Shown here piece after piece: positions 23,236-31,720 of a stretch of DNA of 31,785 nt. Numbering within the stretch: the stretch's first letter is position 1; every line of letters starts with the position of its first letter. The notes under the pieces were generated by a model. The model ran no database searches. It was not told the origin of the DNA and saw only the letters and a list, made by a program, of their open reading frames with translations. A program made the position numbers and the translations under genes. The stretch lies in the NCBI GenBank assembly GCA_910586515.1, contig CAJUGL010000039.1, positions 1 through 31,785 of the forward strand. Direction: 5' to 3'. The stretch is from an uncultured Acetatifactor sp. (GTDB lineage: Bacteria; Bacillota; Clostridia; Lachnospirales; Lachnospiraceae).

Positions 23236-26064
23236 TTACTCTACTACAAAAACATCGTCTACTGAATGCATGTTGCCAAGAGACTCTTTGCCATCCAGCA
23301 CATAATCATAGGAGAAGTCAAATCCTGTCGCTCCTGCAGGGTTCTCGGAAGTGCCGCTCCCTGTAGCGTAATCTGCCGCAAGTTCAGCAGGTACGGTAAA
23401 GGTAACACGGGTTACACCATCTCCTTTGTCCTCTACTTCGAAAGCAACCGCCTCCTCGGCATACTCTCCGTCGCCGTTGTTGTAACGCTCATAGTTGCAG
23501 CATACCACATTTGTCACGGTCAGTGTAGTCAATTCCGGAAGAGCTGTCTTGAACTCCATAGCGCCGCTGTAGCTTCCGTCCTCGTTCTTCACGATGGGCT
23601 CATAATTGAAGCTGACAACATCCTGGCTGGCTCCCTTGGAAATGATGGCCTGTGAGTTTGCAGCCAAGTAGAAGGCATCATAGGAATAACGCTCTCCATT
23701 GTACACAATGGGATATGCATCCGGATCATTGGTATCCGTACCCCAGTTCAATGTAAAGCCGCCGGAAATTACCTGATTGCCGGACAAGATATTCATATGC
23801 TTCAGCGGAGTCAAGGTACCGCCGGAAACGGAACCGAAGCCCACGTCAAACTGTCCTATCTGCATCTTTTTGTTATATACTTCCTGCCAGTCATTGCCAA
23901 CCCAGAAATCAACGCTGAGCTGATATTTTCCGCCTGAAACGCTGTCATCATTGAATGCGGTCTCCAGGAATGCCTTGATCTCGTTGTGATAATTTTCCTC
24001 CTGCTGAGGATACATCCATGCAAATTCTATGTGAATCACTGTGGGTTTTCCGTCAGCGCCCGGCGCATAAGCACCCTCGCTTTCCAGTTCAGACAGAGCC
24101 ACTCTGAAATACTCTCTTGCAAGTTCCAAAGAATAGCCGTTGCCGTCTGTCTCGTCCAGGAGAGGAGCCACAGCCTTCTTATGGGCATCTGTGGTGGCAT
24201 AAGAAATACCGTTCTCAGGATCCGACATATAGTTGGAGGACAGGAAGTCTACCGAAGGAATGCTTCCTCTGGCATTTGCAAAGGTCAGTCTGTCAATGGA
24301 ATACTGCATAGCCTTAATAAAGTGGATATTGCCCAGCGCAGGCTCAACCTCCCAATAATCGGCCTTCTGAGTCTGCTTTACAGTACCGTTCTCACCAAAC
24401 AGCTGTTCCCAGTCCTCTGCATTCAGCGCGTTTACATTCAGCTTGAATACGGAGCTGCCCAGTGTGGTCCTGGTACGGGGATCGTTGCGGTACTCATCCA
24501 GCATGGTCTGGGGAATGCCTGCCGCATCCGTATGTCCTGCCAGGAACTCATTGATTGATGCTGTATTGTCATCTGCCACAGCAGGGAAAATCTTAATATG
24601 AACACCCTCAATGCTGTACTTGGTATCCGCATACACATAGTTGGGGTTCTTCTTGTATACGATTTCCTGATCCTGGTTGTACGCTTCTACATAGTAAGCG
24701 CCCAGAGACAGGGAATTGTCCATCGGTGTTTCCGTGGCATCATTGTTGAAGCCGAGATAGTTCTGTGTGGTTACCAGATCCAGGAAGTCCTGAGGAACCA
24801 CCAGCGCTGATTCACCGATCAGATTGATATAATACATCGCATAGAACTGAGTATACTCCTGCGTATATTCCACTTCAAAATAACTCTTGCCGTCCTCTTC
24901 ATAGGTCTTGATGCCGACCTTATCCCAGAGTTCCTGGCTGAAGCCGTTGGTCGTGCCGTCATAGAATTCCTTTACACCCACGATAGCGCCGCCGGTGGTG
25001 TTATTTGCCTGCTCTCCGCCTCTGAACAGCTGATTTTTCTGGGTCAGCAGGAATTTAAATCCGGTCTCGTAATCTTCCAGCTCCACGTCTCTGTTATTGA
25101 AAGCTGCGCGGGACTCAATGGAAGAACCTGTGGTATACTTCAGTCCCTCTGCACCGGTACGCACCTGGAATCTCCACTTGGTAGCAGCGCCGTCGCCGTT
25201 GTCGTCATTCACTGCAACCGGCTTCTCCATGGCAAGCTCGGGAACCCAGTCATATCCGTCCTTGGTTTCGTTCATAAAGTTGGTATAGAAATTGGATCTG
25301 ATATAGCTGTATAAGCTGCTGACTTCAGATCCCTGCGCATTGGTAACGTTCAGCGTTCCGGGATCCGCTGCATTCAGCGCATGATAATACCGCTTCCAGT
25401 CCGGATTACTCTCGTATTCCAGATCTTCCGTGATAGCGCCCTCTGCCAGAGTACCAAAGCCATAGCCTACGATATAATTCTCCGTTCCCAGAGTAACACG
25501 GGGATTGTACATCTGATAGTTACCGTCTTCAAACAGGGAAATACCCGTGATGCCGTTGCGGACCGCATAGGTCTCCACAATACCCAGCATATCCGTCATC
25601 TCTTCATTGGTCGCGCTGGCATAGGAAATCAGTCCGTCAGCCACGGGAATGGCCGCGATAATCGCGTTGTAGGCATCCTCATATGCCTTCTGCACATCCG
25701 CAATGGTGCCGGCTGCTGCAATAGCCTCCGCACCTGCAGCCTGAGCAGCTTCCACCGCGGTCTTCTGCTCCGCGGTCAGCTGATCCTGAATGTCTATAAC
25801 GAGCTGATCAAGATCGTGGGCGATATATGCCTTGTAGTCTTCAGCACCGATGTAGGCTCCGTCCCAGTTCGCATTTGCTTCTCCGCCTGCATTCGCATCA
25901 TCAGAAGATTCTGCTTCGCTCTCAGAAGATGACTCGGCACTGCCTGAAGCCGATTCACTGCTCTGGCCGGAATCACTGGCTGCCCCATCATCACCGCCGC
26001 AGGCTGCCAGGGACATCACCATGGCTGCGGACAGCAACAATGCAAGAAATTTCTTGTTTTTCAT
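23236..26064 (-). CDS. oppA: Oversized OppA-type lipoprotein binding protein
   Basis: The 942-residue protein begins with a lipoprotein signal (KNKK, a hydrophobic run, LAAC with C22), then an acidic Ser/Glu-rich linker to about 65. A helical Ala-rich segment (about 80-135) precedes the binding fold. Recognisable family 5 solute-binding features include IGESALVVPQDFLD, NPNYVYADTKYSIEGVHIKIFPAVADDNTASINEFLAGHTDAAGIP, and the later DFWVGNDWQEVYNKKMQIGQFDVG block. Family members are usually 500-600 residues. AGGAGG lies seven bases before the ATG. It is the first gene after a near-consensus promoter. The ligand could be peptides or another solute and cannot be told from the sequence. Confidence 0.88.
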   Translation of the reverse strand: MKNKKFLALLLSAAMVMSLAACGGDDGAASDSGQSSESASGSAESSSESEAESSDDANAGGEANANWDGAYIGAEDYKAYIAHDLDQLVIDIQDQLTAEQKTAVEAAQAAGAEAIAAAGTIADVQKAYEDAYNAIIAAIPVADGLISYASATNEEMTDMLGIVETYAVRNGITGISLFEDGNYQMYNPRVTLGTENYIVGYGFGTLAEGAITEDLEYESNPDWKRYYHALNAADPGTLNVTNAQGSEVSSLYSYIRSNFYTNFMNETKDGYDWVPELAMEKPVAVNDDNGDGAATKWRFQVRTGAEGLKYTTGSSIESRAAFNNRDVELEDYETGFKFLLTQKNQLFRGGEQANNTTGGAIVGVKEFYDGTTNGFSQELWDKVGIKTYEEDGKSYFEVEYTQEYTQFYAMYYINLIGESALVVPQDFLDLVTTQNYLGFNNDATETPMDNSLSLGAYYVEAYNQDQEIVYKKNPNYVYADTKYSIEGVHIKIFPAVADDNTASINEFLAGHTDAAGIPQTMLDEYRNDPRTRTTLGSSVFKLNVNALNAEDWEQLFGENGTVKQTQKADYWEVEPALGNIHFIKAMQYSIDRLTFANARGSIPSVDFLSSNYMSDPENGISYATTDAHKKAVAPLLDETDGNGYSLELAREYFRVALSELESEGAYAPGADGKPTVIHIEFAWMYPQQEENYHNEIKAFLETAFNDDSVSGGKYQLSVDFWVGNDWQEVYNKKMQIGQFDVGFGSVSGGTLTPLKHMNILSGNQVISGGFTLNWGTDTNDPDAYPIVYNGERYSYDAFYLAANSQAIISKGASQDVVSFNYEPIVKNEDGSYSGAMEFKTALPELTTLTVTNVVCCNYERYNNGDGEYAEEAVAFEVEDKGDGVTRVTFTVPAELAADYATGSGTSENPAGATGFDFSYDYVLDGKESLGNMHSVDDVFVVE

Positions 26065-26104
26065 AACCTTTCCTCCTAGATTATTTTACTATACATACTT
26101 GTGT

Positions 26105-26148
26105 GCTTATTGTCTGCTATGTAATTGGATACTTGTATACAATAAAGC
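26105..26148 (-). promoter_or_regulatory. Possible operator/leader hairpin of the opp operon
   Basis: The leader between promoter and oppA contains the perfect palindrome TTGTATACAA (26133-26142). It also has a wider inverted pair, GCTTATTGT and ACAATAAAGC, and ATACTTGT occurs twice 34 bases apart. The palindrome resembles GntR-type operators, but no regulator gene is adjacent. Confidence 0.35.
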
Positions 26149-26170
26149 TCGTATGCAATCAACATGGTTT

Positions 26171-26199
26171 AGTATAAAGTACATTTAATAAATTGTCAA
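26171..26199 (-). promoter_or_regulatory. Near-perfect sigma-A promoter of the opp operon
   Basis: On the minus strand, TTGACA (26199-26194) and TATACT (26176-26171) are 17 bases apart. The expected start site is about 100 bases before the oppA ATG, leaving room for the leader elements. This implies strong expression unless repressed. The stretch 26200-26457 beyond it is AT-rich and contains no gene I can support. Confidence 0.85.
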
Positions 26200-26457
26200 G
26201 TTTTTTTTGGTCATTTGAACATCCTGGAAATCCTGGAAAGAATGCGTTTTTCAGTATATATGATTATTTTTATTCAATGTACCGGCTTCTTTTATATCCA
26301 TCAATCGCGCACTGTATACTGCCCCTGCCCCGATACATAACAAATCTGACAAAAAGATCCCTTTATATTAGAAGAAAAATGTCGAAAATGTGCAGTTCAC
26401 ATGCATATAGACTTCTCTCCTGCCATTCTGCCGCTATGTGAAGCAGAAAAAGACAGG

Positions 26458-27120
26458 TCAAAAGCGAAGCTCCCGTATATTTGCAAGCGTCTCCCCATAG
26501 GGCTGCGTCTTGCCGAAGAGGAGTGTGGTGCCCAGCACAAAACCCTTCACTCCCCTGGGAGCGTACTCCAGAATCTTGTCCGCGCTGCAGGCGCCGTCCC
26601 AGTAGAGTTCGAAGTCCATGTCCTCCTTCAGGGAGAGGAGCTTGGTGATCTTCTTGCCCACATAGGGCAGGAACATCTGGCCCGCGTTGCCGGGGTTCAC
26701 TGACATCACCAGAACTTTTTTGACGATGCGCAGCATCTCCATGACCGTCTCCACGGAGGTGCCGGGGTTGACGGCAATGCCCGGAATCATCCCTGCATTG
26801 ATGATGGCCTGGAGGGTGGTGGAGGGGTGGTATTCCGCCTCCGGGTGGATGTAGACCGTGTCGCCTTTCCGCAGATGTTCCAGAAAGATGCCGATGCGGT
26901 TGTTGGGATGCTCTATCATCAGGTGCACGTCCAGAGGCTTCGCCGTGGCGGAGGCTATGTAGCGCATATCGTTTAAGGACATGGCGAAGTTGGGGACGTA
27001 GCGGCCGTCCATTATGTCTATGTGGAAGGAGTCGATGCCGGCTTCTTCCAGGTTTTTTACTTCCTGCTCCAGGTGGCCGTAGTCGGCGCACATCATGGAG
27101 GCTGTGAGTTCGAATTGCAT
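26458..27120 (-). CDS. Ribulose-phosphate/allulose-phosphate 3-epimerase family enzyme
   Basis: This 220-residue TIM-barrel protein has the family landmarks: ASMMCADYGHLEQEV, FHIDIMDGRYVPNFAMS (catalytic-type Asp and metal His), KPLDVHLMI, GIAVNPGTSVE, VLVMSVNPGNAGQMF and GFVLGTTLLF. The second catalytic Asp block, normally VDGG, reads WDGA. That points away from housekeeping Rpe and toward an allulose-6-phosphate-type or unassigned sugar-phosphate epimerase. It is last in the polysaccharide cluster, 108 bases after the DUF4422 gene, with GAGGAG before the ATG. It looks more GC-rich than its neighbours. A weak hairpin near 26398-26450 may end transcription. Confidence 0.8.
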   Translation of the reverse strand: MQFELTASMMCADYGHLEQEVKNLEEAGIDSFHIDIMDGRYVPNFAMSLNDMRYIASATAKPLDVHLMIEHPNNRIGIFLEHLRKGDTVYIHPEAEYHPSTTLQAIINAGMIPGIAVNPGTSVETVMEMLRIVKKVLVMSVNPGNAGQMFLPYVGKKITKLLSLKEDMDFELYWDGACSADKILEYAPRGVKGFVLGTTLLFGKTQPYGETLANIRELRF

Positions 27121-27184
27121 AATTATCTCCTCATCCAGATATCCTTTGGGGCATCGCTGCCTCAGCTTTCCCCTTTCTATTTAC

Positions 27185-27204
27185 TGCATCTTGGGCAAGA
27201 TGCA
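27185..27204. other. Perfect 8-bp hairpin between DUF4422 and epimerase genes
   Basis: TGCATCTT and AAGATGCA pair around a 4-base loop, and outer CCCTTTT/AAAGGG pairing is possible. No T run follows on the minus strand, so it may be an intercistronic attenuator rather than a terminator. Confidence 0.4.
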
Positions 27205-27228
27205 AAAGGGCGGTTTATGGTTCTGCTT

Positions 27229-28299
27229 TCAATCCAGAAAGTTTTTATCAGAATAGATCGTTTTATATTTTTTCCTGTTCTTCTCGAAAAAGAAAGAAAT
27301 GAGACGTTCTGAAAGGAATCCCGGGTATCGGTTGTCATAACTATCCTCTCTGCTTCCTCCATGCTCCTCTGCCGCAAAAAGGACAGGAAACAGCCATCTG
27401 CACAGTTCATCCAGCACTTCCCTCCGCATGATAAACATGTTGCAGGGGGAATAGAGATTTCTCTCAAAAAAGGCCTCTGCCTCCTGAGCCTCCCGTAAAT
27501 TCCGTTCCCGCAGATACGCCATCATATAGTCCCAGTCCATGGGCTCGTGGCGTTTCCTATAGTTTTCTCTAAGGTTTGGTGCCACATACAGAGGAACCGG
27601 AAGAATAACATCCACTTCATTCACAAGCATGCGCTCCAGCCAGTCCGGCGGCAGAATAAAATGTCTGCGGTAATGCTCCAGGCCAACAATTTCCTCTTCA
27701 GCATTCTTCCAGATCCAGTAAAGAGCGGTCAATTCACAGAATTGTCTGTTTTTCATTGAAATATTATCGCCTGTGTTATCGGCTACAAGGCAGTCCGCAA
27801 GGCGTTTTTCCGTCAAAGCCGCCCCCACCTGAATCATCTTTTCATAAGGTTTTTCTAGGTACTGCCTTCTCAACGGAGCGTCATAAATAGATTTCGCCAC
27901 ATATACAGCTGCCGGCACGCTGTCTTCCAGAGCCTTCAGCTTATCTATCTTCAAAAAGTCCTGTCCCGCATCTGCATAACGCCTTTCCAGGTAGGCATTG
28001 CGCAGCCGGATATCCAGTCCTGCATCTACCGGCATGATCTTTTCGAAACCAAGGCCTCTCAGCTCTCTGGTGATTTCCTCATGATAGATTCCCCTGGTTC
28101 CTATATAAACCGGGTAATTCGTATACAGTTTACCCTTATCAAGTTTTACAACCGGGACATCACCTATCTTCTCCGGATTGGGTTCTTCATTATTATAGAG
28201 GTACGCCTCTACGGAAAGACCGGGGTATAATGTCTGCAGATATACTGCCGTTGTCTGCGCCCTGGAGTGCGCGCCAAAAATATAAATCCTGTCTGCCAT
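27229..28299 (-). CDS. DUF4422 protein (putative surface-polysaccharide glycosyltransferase) with N-terminal nucleotide-binding-like domain
   Basis: The start is the ATG at 28299 (MADRIYIFGA), five bases after GAAGG, giving 356 residues. An earlier Met lies inside the previous gene. The N-terminal 100 residues begin RIYIFGAHSRA, a Rossmann-like strand-Gly-helix start. The rest shows DUF4422 landmarks: IVGLEHYRRHFILP, VDVILPVPLYV, CNMFIMRREVLDELCRWLFPVL and YPGFLSERLISFF. DUF4422 proteins are found in capsule and exopolysaccharide clusters and are thought to transfer sugars; the activity of this one is unknown. It begins 20 bases after the WbsX family gene. Confidence 0.85.
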   Translation of the reverse strand: MADRIYIFGAHSRAQTTAVYLQTLYPGLSVEAYLYNNEEPNPEKIGDVPVVKLDKGKLYTNYPVYIGTRGIYHEEITRELRGLGFEKIMPVDAGLDIRLRNAYLERRYADAGQDFLKIDKLKALEDSVPAAVYVAKSIYDAPLRRQYLEKPYEKMIQVGAALTEKRLADCLVADNTGDNISMKNRQFCELTALYWIWKNAEEEIVGLEHYRRHFILPPDWLERMLVNEVDVILPVPLYVAPNLRENYRKRHEPMDWDYMMAYLRERNLREAQEAEAFFERNLYSPCNMFIMRREVLDELCRWLFPVLFAAEEHGGSREDSYDNRYPGFLSERLISFFFEKNRKKYKTIYSDKNFLD

Positions 28300-28319
28300 T
28301 TCAACCTTCTCCCAAACCC

Positions 28320-29384
28320 CTAAAACCGATTTGCGCATTCCCTGACCTTCTCCAAATACAAATGTCCATGCCGTTCATCCGGCTCCAGATAGTTCCCTTC
28401 CCCCCACTCATTCCACGCATTGAGGAAGACATACCCGTTCCCTTCCTCCCTGCTCTGCCGAAGAGCCGCCCGCAGATATCTCCCGAACTTCTCCGGAGCG
28501 GAGCCTCTGGTCACTACCGCCCTGACGCCCCGTCTGGGAGAATCATCATAATCCACGAACACTGTCCGGAAATGGTTCTTTTCATGAGGCATCCTGAGCA
28601 TTTCCCTGTTTATTGCATCGTATTGAATGGCTTTTACCGCAAACCGGTTCCATAGCCATCCTCCCTTTTCTTTCGGCGCGACAGCGGATTCCGTTCCCAG
28701 CCTCTCGGATTTCGTCCGGTTCGGTTCAAAGTCAACGGATCCGTCTACCCAGATACTCTTTGCCACATGTTCCCGGCACACATTCATGGAGACGATAAAC
28801 AGCCCCTGGAATCCGTCTTCCCTGGCTCTTGTGTTCCAATAGCGAATCATGTCGTTGAAATGCGGGATGTTCCGCAGCCTGTAGATGAGCAGCATCGGGC
28901 GGCCTCCCTCTTTTATATATCTCCTGTCATGGAAAAAGGGGCGGAAATACGCATAGTGCCTGCTCCATTCCTCCTCCCCGCCATAGGTCTGGGGAATCAG
29001 GATTTCCTTGTTTCCTCCGGCCCCATGCCAGGTCTTCGTCCATGGCTCATTGGCCCAGGCAAAGCAGTAATGGAAGTCAATCCCCTTGTTTCCCAGCAGA
29101 CGATGCGCAGGTTTTTCCAATACAAGTCGGCCGTTGAACCAGTAATGGTAAAGGCAGAAGCCGTAGATGCCATACTTCCGGGCCAGGGCAGTCTGCCACT
29201 CCATGACGCCGTCGTCCAGCAGGTTATAGTAGTTCCCGCCCAGCGGAATTCTGGGCTGGTTATGGCCCAAAAACAGGGGCTTGCTTTTCGTTACATTAGT
29301 CCATTCCGTAAATCCTCTTCCCCATGCGTCGTTATTCTCCGGTATCTCATGAAACTGGGGCAGATAAAATGAAATTATTTTCAT
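28320..29384 (-). CDS. WbsX-family (GH99-like) polysaccharide biosynthesis protein
   Basis: The 354-residue protein begins MKIISFYLPQFHEIPEND-like and contains WGRGFTEWTNV, YGFCLYHYWFNGRLVLEKP, FAWANEPWT and NAWNEWGEGNYLEPD, which are hallmarks of the WbsX family in O-antigen and capsule clusters. The fold resembles GH99 and the role is taken to be glycosyl transfer or trimming in surface glycan assembly. It starts four bases after the preceding small membrane gene, with GAGG very close to the ATG, so coupling is likely. Confidence 0.9.
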   Translation of the reverse strand: MKIISFYLPQFHEIPENNDAWGRGFTEWTNVTKSKPLFLGHNQPRIPLGGNYYNLLDDGVMEWQTALARKYGIYGFCLYHYWFNGRLVLEKPAHRLLGNKGIDFHYCFAWANEPWTKTWHGAGGNKEILIPQTYGGEEEWSRHYAYFRPFFHDRRYIKEGGRPMLLIYRLRNIPHFNDMIRYWNTRAREDGFQGLFIVSMNVCREHVAKSIWVDGSVDFEPNRTKSERLGTESAVAPKEKGGWLWNRFAVKAIQYDAINREMLRMPHEKNHFRTVFVDYDDSPRRGVRAVVTRGSAPEKFGRYLRAALRQSREEGNGYVFLNAWNEWGEGNYLEPDERHGHLYLEKVRECANRF

Positions 29385-29388
29385 GTCC

Positions 29389-29871
29389 TCACACGCTCCA
29401 TACCACTTCTTCTATTGAGACCACAGGGCAGGCCACTTTTCCTGACAGATCCTTTTTAATGGCTTCTAATGCATAATACGGGGTTACAATCACGGCATCC
29501 ACTTCAGGCAGACTGTCTTCCTGGGGGGAATAGACTTCGGCAATCCTGGAAATGGAGCATCCGGCATCCCTGTCGATGCCATAGACGATTTCCACGCCGC
29601 TTCCCGCCAAATCCTCTGTCAGGCGGTTCGCCAGCTCAGCCATGCCGTAGATTGCAATACGGCTGTAGCCCATCTCCAGAAAATATCCGGCCAGACTCTT
29701 ACCCTCGTTTTTGACTTCCAGCCAGTGGTTCAGCAGTTGGTAGTTGTCCGAAAGCTTGTTGTTGGCAGACAGCAATGCCCCTTTCTCTTTCTTATGCCTC
29801 TTCTGCAGGACAGCGCCCACGGCCAGGGCTCCCACTGCTGCCAGGCCAATTATCCATTTTCCGTATTTCAT
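29389..29871 (-). CDS. Membrane-anchored Rossmann-like protein of the polysaccharide cluster
   Basis: This 160-residue protein has an N-terminal membrane segment (about 5-24), a basic stretch (QKRHKKEK) and a linker, then a compact alpha/beta domain from about residue 67. That domain reads RIAIYGMAELANRLTEDL, GVEIVYGIDRD and VDAVIVTPYYALEAI. The pattern matches the nucleotide-binding-like modules attached to neighbouring transferases. The gene begins six bases after the GT2 gene and probably relies on coupling, as its own ribosome binding site is weak. It may help organise the synthesis complex at the membrane. I know no named family for it. Confidence 0.75.
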   Translation of the reverse strand: MKYGKWIIGLAAVGALAVGAVLQKRHKKEKGALLSANNKLSDNYQLLNHWLEVKNEGKSLAGYFLEMGYSRIAIYGMAELANRLTEDLAGSGVEIVYGIDRDAGCSISRIAEVYSPQEDSLPEVDAVIVTPYYALEAIKKDLSGKVACPVVSIEEVVWSV

Positions 29872-29877
29872 CTGTTC

Positions 29878-31071
29878 TCACTTGTCCCTTTCTTCACCGT
29901 CTATGAGAGTCTGGGGCTGCTCCCAGATTATTTTTTCCGGCGCGATTCCCATTTCCGTCAGGGAAGAAACGATTCCCTCCGCGTTATTTCTGAACTTCAC
30001 CGCTATGATAATCTTATCGAATGCCTGATTCCTCAGACACTCCACATCCTGAACCTGCAGCCCCTCCCTTTGCAGCTTCTCATACTGCCTGTCCACCCAC
30101 AGGACTGCCTGTCCAGGACGGGTCAATTCAAAGAAACGGTAAAAGGACTTTCCCACTTCACCGGCTCCGTACAGGACTACTTTGTCGTCAGGCCGGATGC
30201 TTTTGAACGGTGGGATGTAATAGGGTATCTTGTTCTTCAGGTTCAGGCCCATCATGTAGTTCACACCATATATGGCGCGGTCTGCAGCGAACATGTCCAA
30301 TCTATGCTTTAACCTGTCAGACCCAGCGCTTGCCTGCTGACTGACAGACTGATAAAATGCCATCAGCTGTTCCAGATATTGCGGGTCTGTACTGTGGCAG
30401 GCGGATCCGCTCCTTTGCCGATAGTAGTAAAACGGTTCATTGATTATCACGATTCCTTTTGCCTGCAGAACACATAAAAATCCCAATGCCAAATCTTCAA
30501 AATACCGGAGTCCTTGATTCACGTTTCCGTAATTCTGTAATATCAGTTCCCTGGCGAACAGTTTGTCACACAAGTTCAATGGAACGCCTGATTCTGCGCC
30601 AATCTGGTCAAATAAATTATCTGACAGGTCAGCTATTTGGCAGTCCGCATAATAACCTGCGGCTATCACATCGTTTTCCGCGAAGCACACTCCCGTGGCA
30701 TCGCTGTAGATATTCTTTTTGCAGACGGCCACTTCCGCATCGTACCTTTTCAGCAGCCCATGCAGCTCCTGATACATCCGCTCCGAAATCCAGTCGTCTC
30801 CGTCAACAAAACCGATGTACTTCCCCTGAGCCTGTTCGATGCCTGCGTTCCTGGCGGCAAGGGCTCCCTGGTTCTGTTGATGGACTACAATGATGCGGGA
30901 ATCCCTCTCCCTGTAAGCTTCACAAATCTCTCTTGTGCCGTCTGTGGAGCCGTCGTCAATCAGAATGATTTCCAGGTTGGGGTATGTCTGTCCCAGAATG
31001 CTGTCCAGACATTTCCCGATATACTGTCCAACATTATACGCAGGGACGATTACGCTGATTAAGTCATCCAT
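29878..31071 (-). CDS. GT2 glycosyltransferase with C-terminal Rossmann-like domain
   Basis: I prefer the ATG at 31071 (397 residues), 11 bases after GGAGG; the ATG at 31080 is only two bases after it. The GT-A domain is clear: ISVIVPAYNVGQYIGKCLDSILGQTYPNLEIILIDDGSTDGT near 5-46, NQGALAARNAGI, then the metal-binding FVDGDDW at about 88-94. After a helical region, residues 297-390 form a second domain (KVVLYGAGEVGKSFYRFF, VLWVDRQYE, FDKIIIAVKF). It transfers a sugar from a nucleotide sugar during surface polysaccharide assembly. Donor and acceptor cannot be told. Confidence 0.92.
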   Translation of the reverse strand: MDDLISVIVPAYNVGQYIGKCLDSILGQTYPNLEIILIDDGSTDGTREICEAYRERDSRIIVVHQQNQGALAARNAGIEQAQGKYIGFVDGDDWISERMYQELHGLLKRYDAEVAVCKKNIYSDATGVCFAENDVIAAGYYADCQIADLSDNLFDQIGAESGVPLNLCDKLFARELILQNYGNVNQGLRYFEDLALGFLCVLQAKGIVIINEPFYYYRQRSGSACHSTDPQYLEQLMAFYQSVSQQASAGSDRLKHRLDMFAADRAIYGVNYMMGLNLKNKIPYYIPPFKSIRPDDKVVLYGAGEVGKSFYRFFELTRPGQAVLWVDRQYEKLQREGLQVQDVECLRNQAFDKIIIAVKFRNNAEGIVSSLTEMGIAPEKIIWEQPQTLIDGEERDK

Positions 31072-31225
31072 TCCGCCCATTTCCTCCGTTCCGACTATAT
31101 CGTTTCTTCCAGCTATACCGCTCGTTTCAGCCTTTCTGTCCAGGCCGCTGTTCCAATCACTCTGTCCATACCGCTCATTTCTGTCATTTGTTCCGGCTGT
31201 GCTCTCCAGGCCGTCCGGCCCGGTT

Positions 31226-31720
31226 TCACCCCGGATAATATTTCATCAGCTCTTCTATATGTTCTTCCATGGTAGGCAGCTTGGGCGCTCCGAGCCAATA
31301 TTCGCCTAAACGTTCCGGATTTGCCGTAAAGGCGCACAGTTTTTCGTTGAAGTCCTCCACATCTCCGGCGCGGAAGCAGAAATCCTTTGACAAAGTAAGT
31401 TCTTTCGCCCCGCCAAGGTGGCTTGTGAGTATGGGGATTCCGTAGGCTTTCAGTTCGATGGCCACCTGCGGGAGGTTGTCCTCCCACAAATGGGGCACTA
31501 TGCCAAGCTGCACATCCGTAAGTATCTCCGGCAGGTCTTCATGTGTATATCCGTCGTAGACTCTGATTCCTGCCATGGTTTTGCGCAGACTCTCAATCCG
31601 CGCCTGCGTCTCCCTGTCTGTAATCTTTACGGCAAGCGTCAGTTTCATTTTCGCTGCTGTTTCTGGCGGCAGTTTCTCCAATGCGTCCATCAGGAAGAAG
31701 AAGCCTTTCACCTTTCTCAT
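31226..31720 (-). pseudogene. C-terminal half of a GT4 glycosyltransferase, 5' end missing or disrupted
   Basis: The 164 residues from the ATG at 31720 correspond to the donor-binding half of a GT-B enzyme: KGFFFLMDALEKLP, IRVYDGYTHEDLPEILTDVQLGIVPHLWEDNLPQVAIELKAYGIPILTSHLGGAKEL, and a C-terminal helix. GT4 proteins are normally about 350-400 residues. Reading upstream, the same frame meets TAG at 31745-31747, and the other two frames also have stops before the window edge. The gene is therefore either truncated, frameshifted, or affected by sequence or assembly trouble at the edge. No ribosome binding site precedes the ATG. Confidence 0.65.

Noticed and set aside
26363..27091. 242-codon minus frame rich in Arg, His and Gly
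   Set aside because: Shifted frame of the GC-rich epimerase gene, whose motifs are in the other frame.
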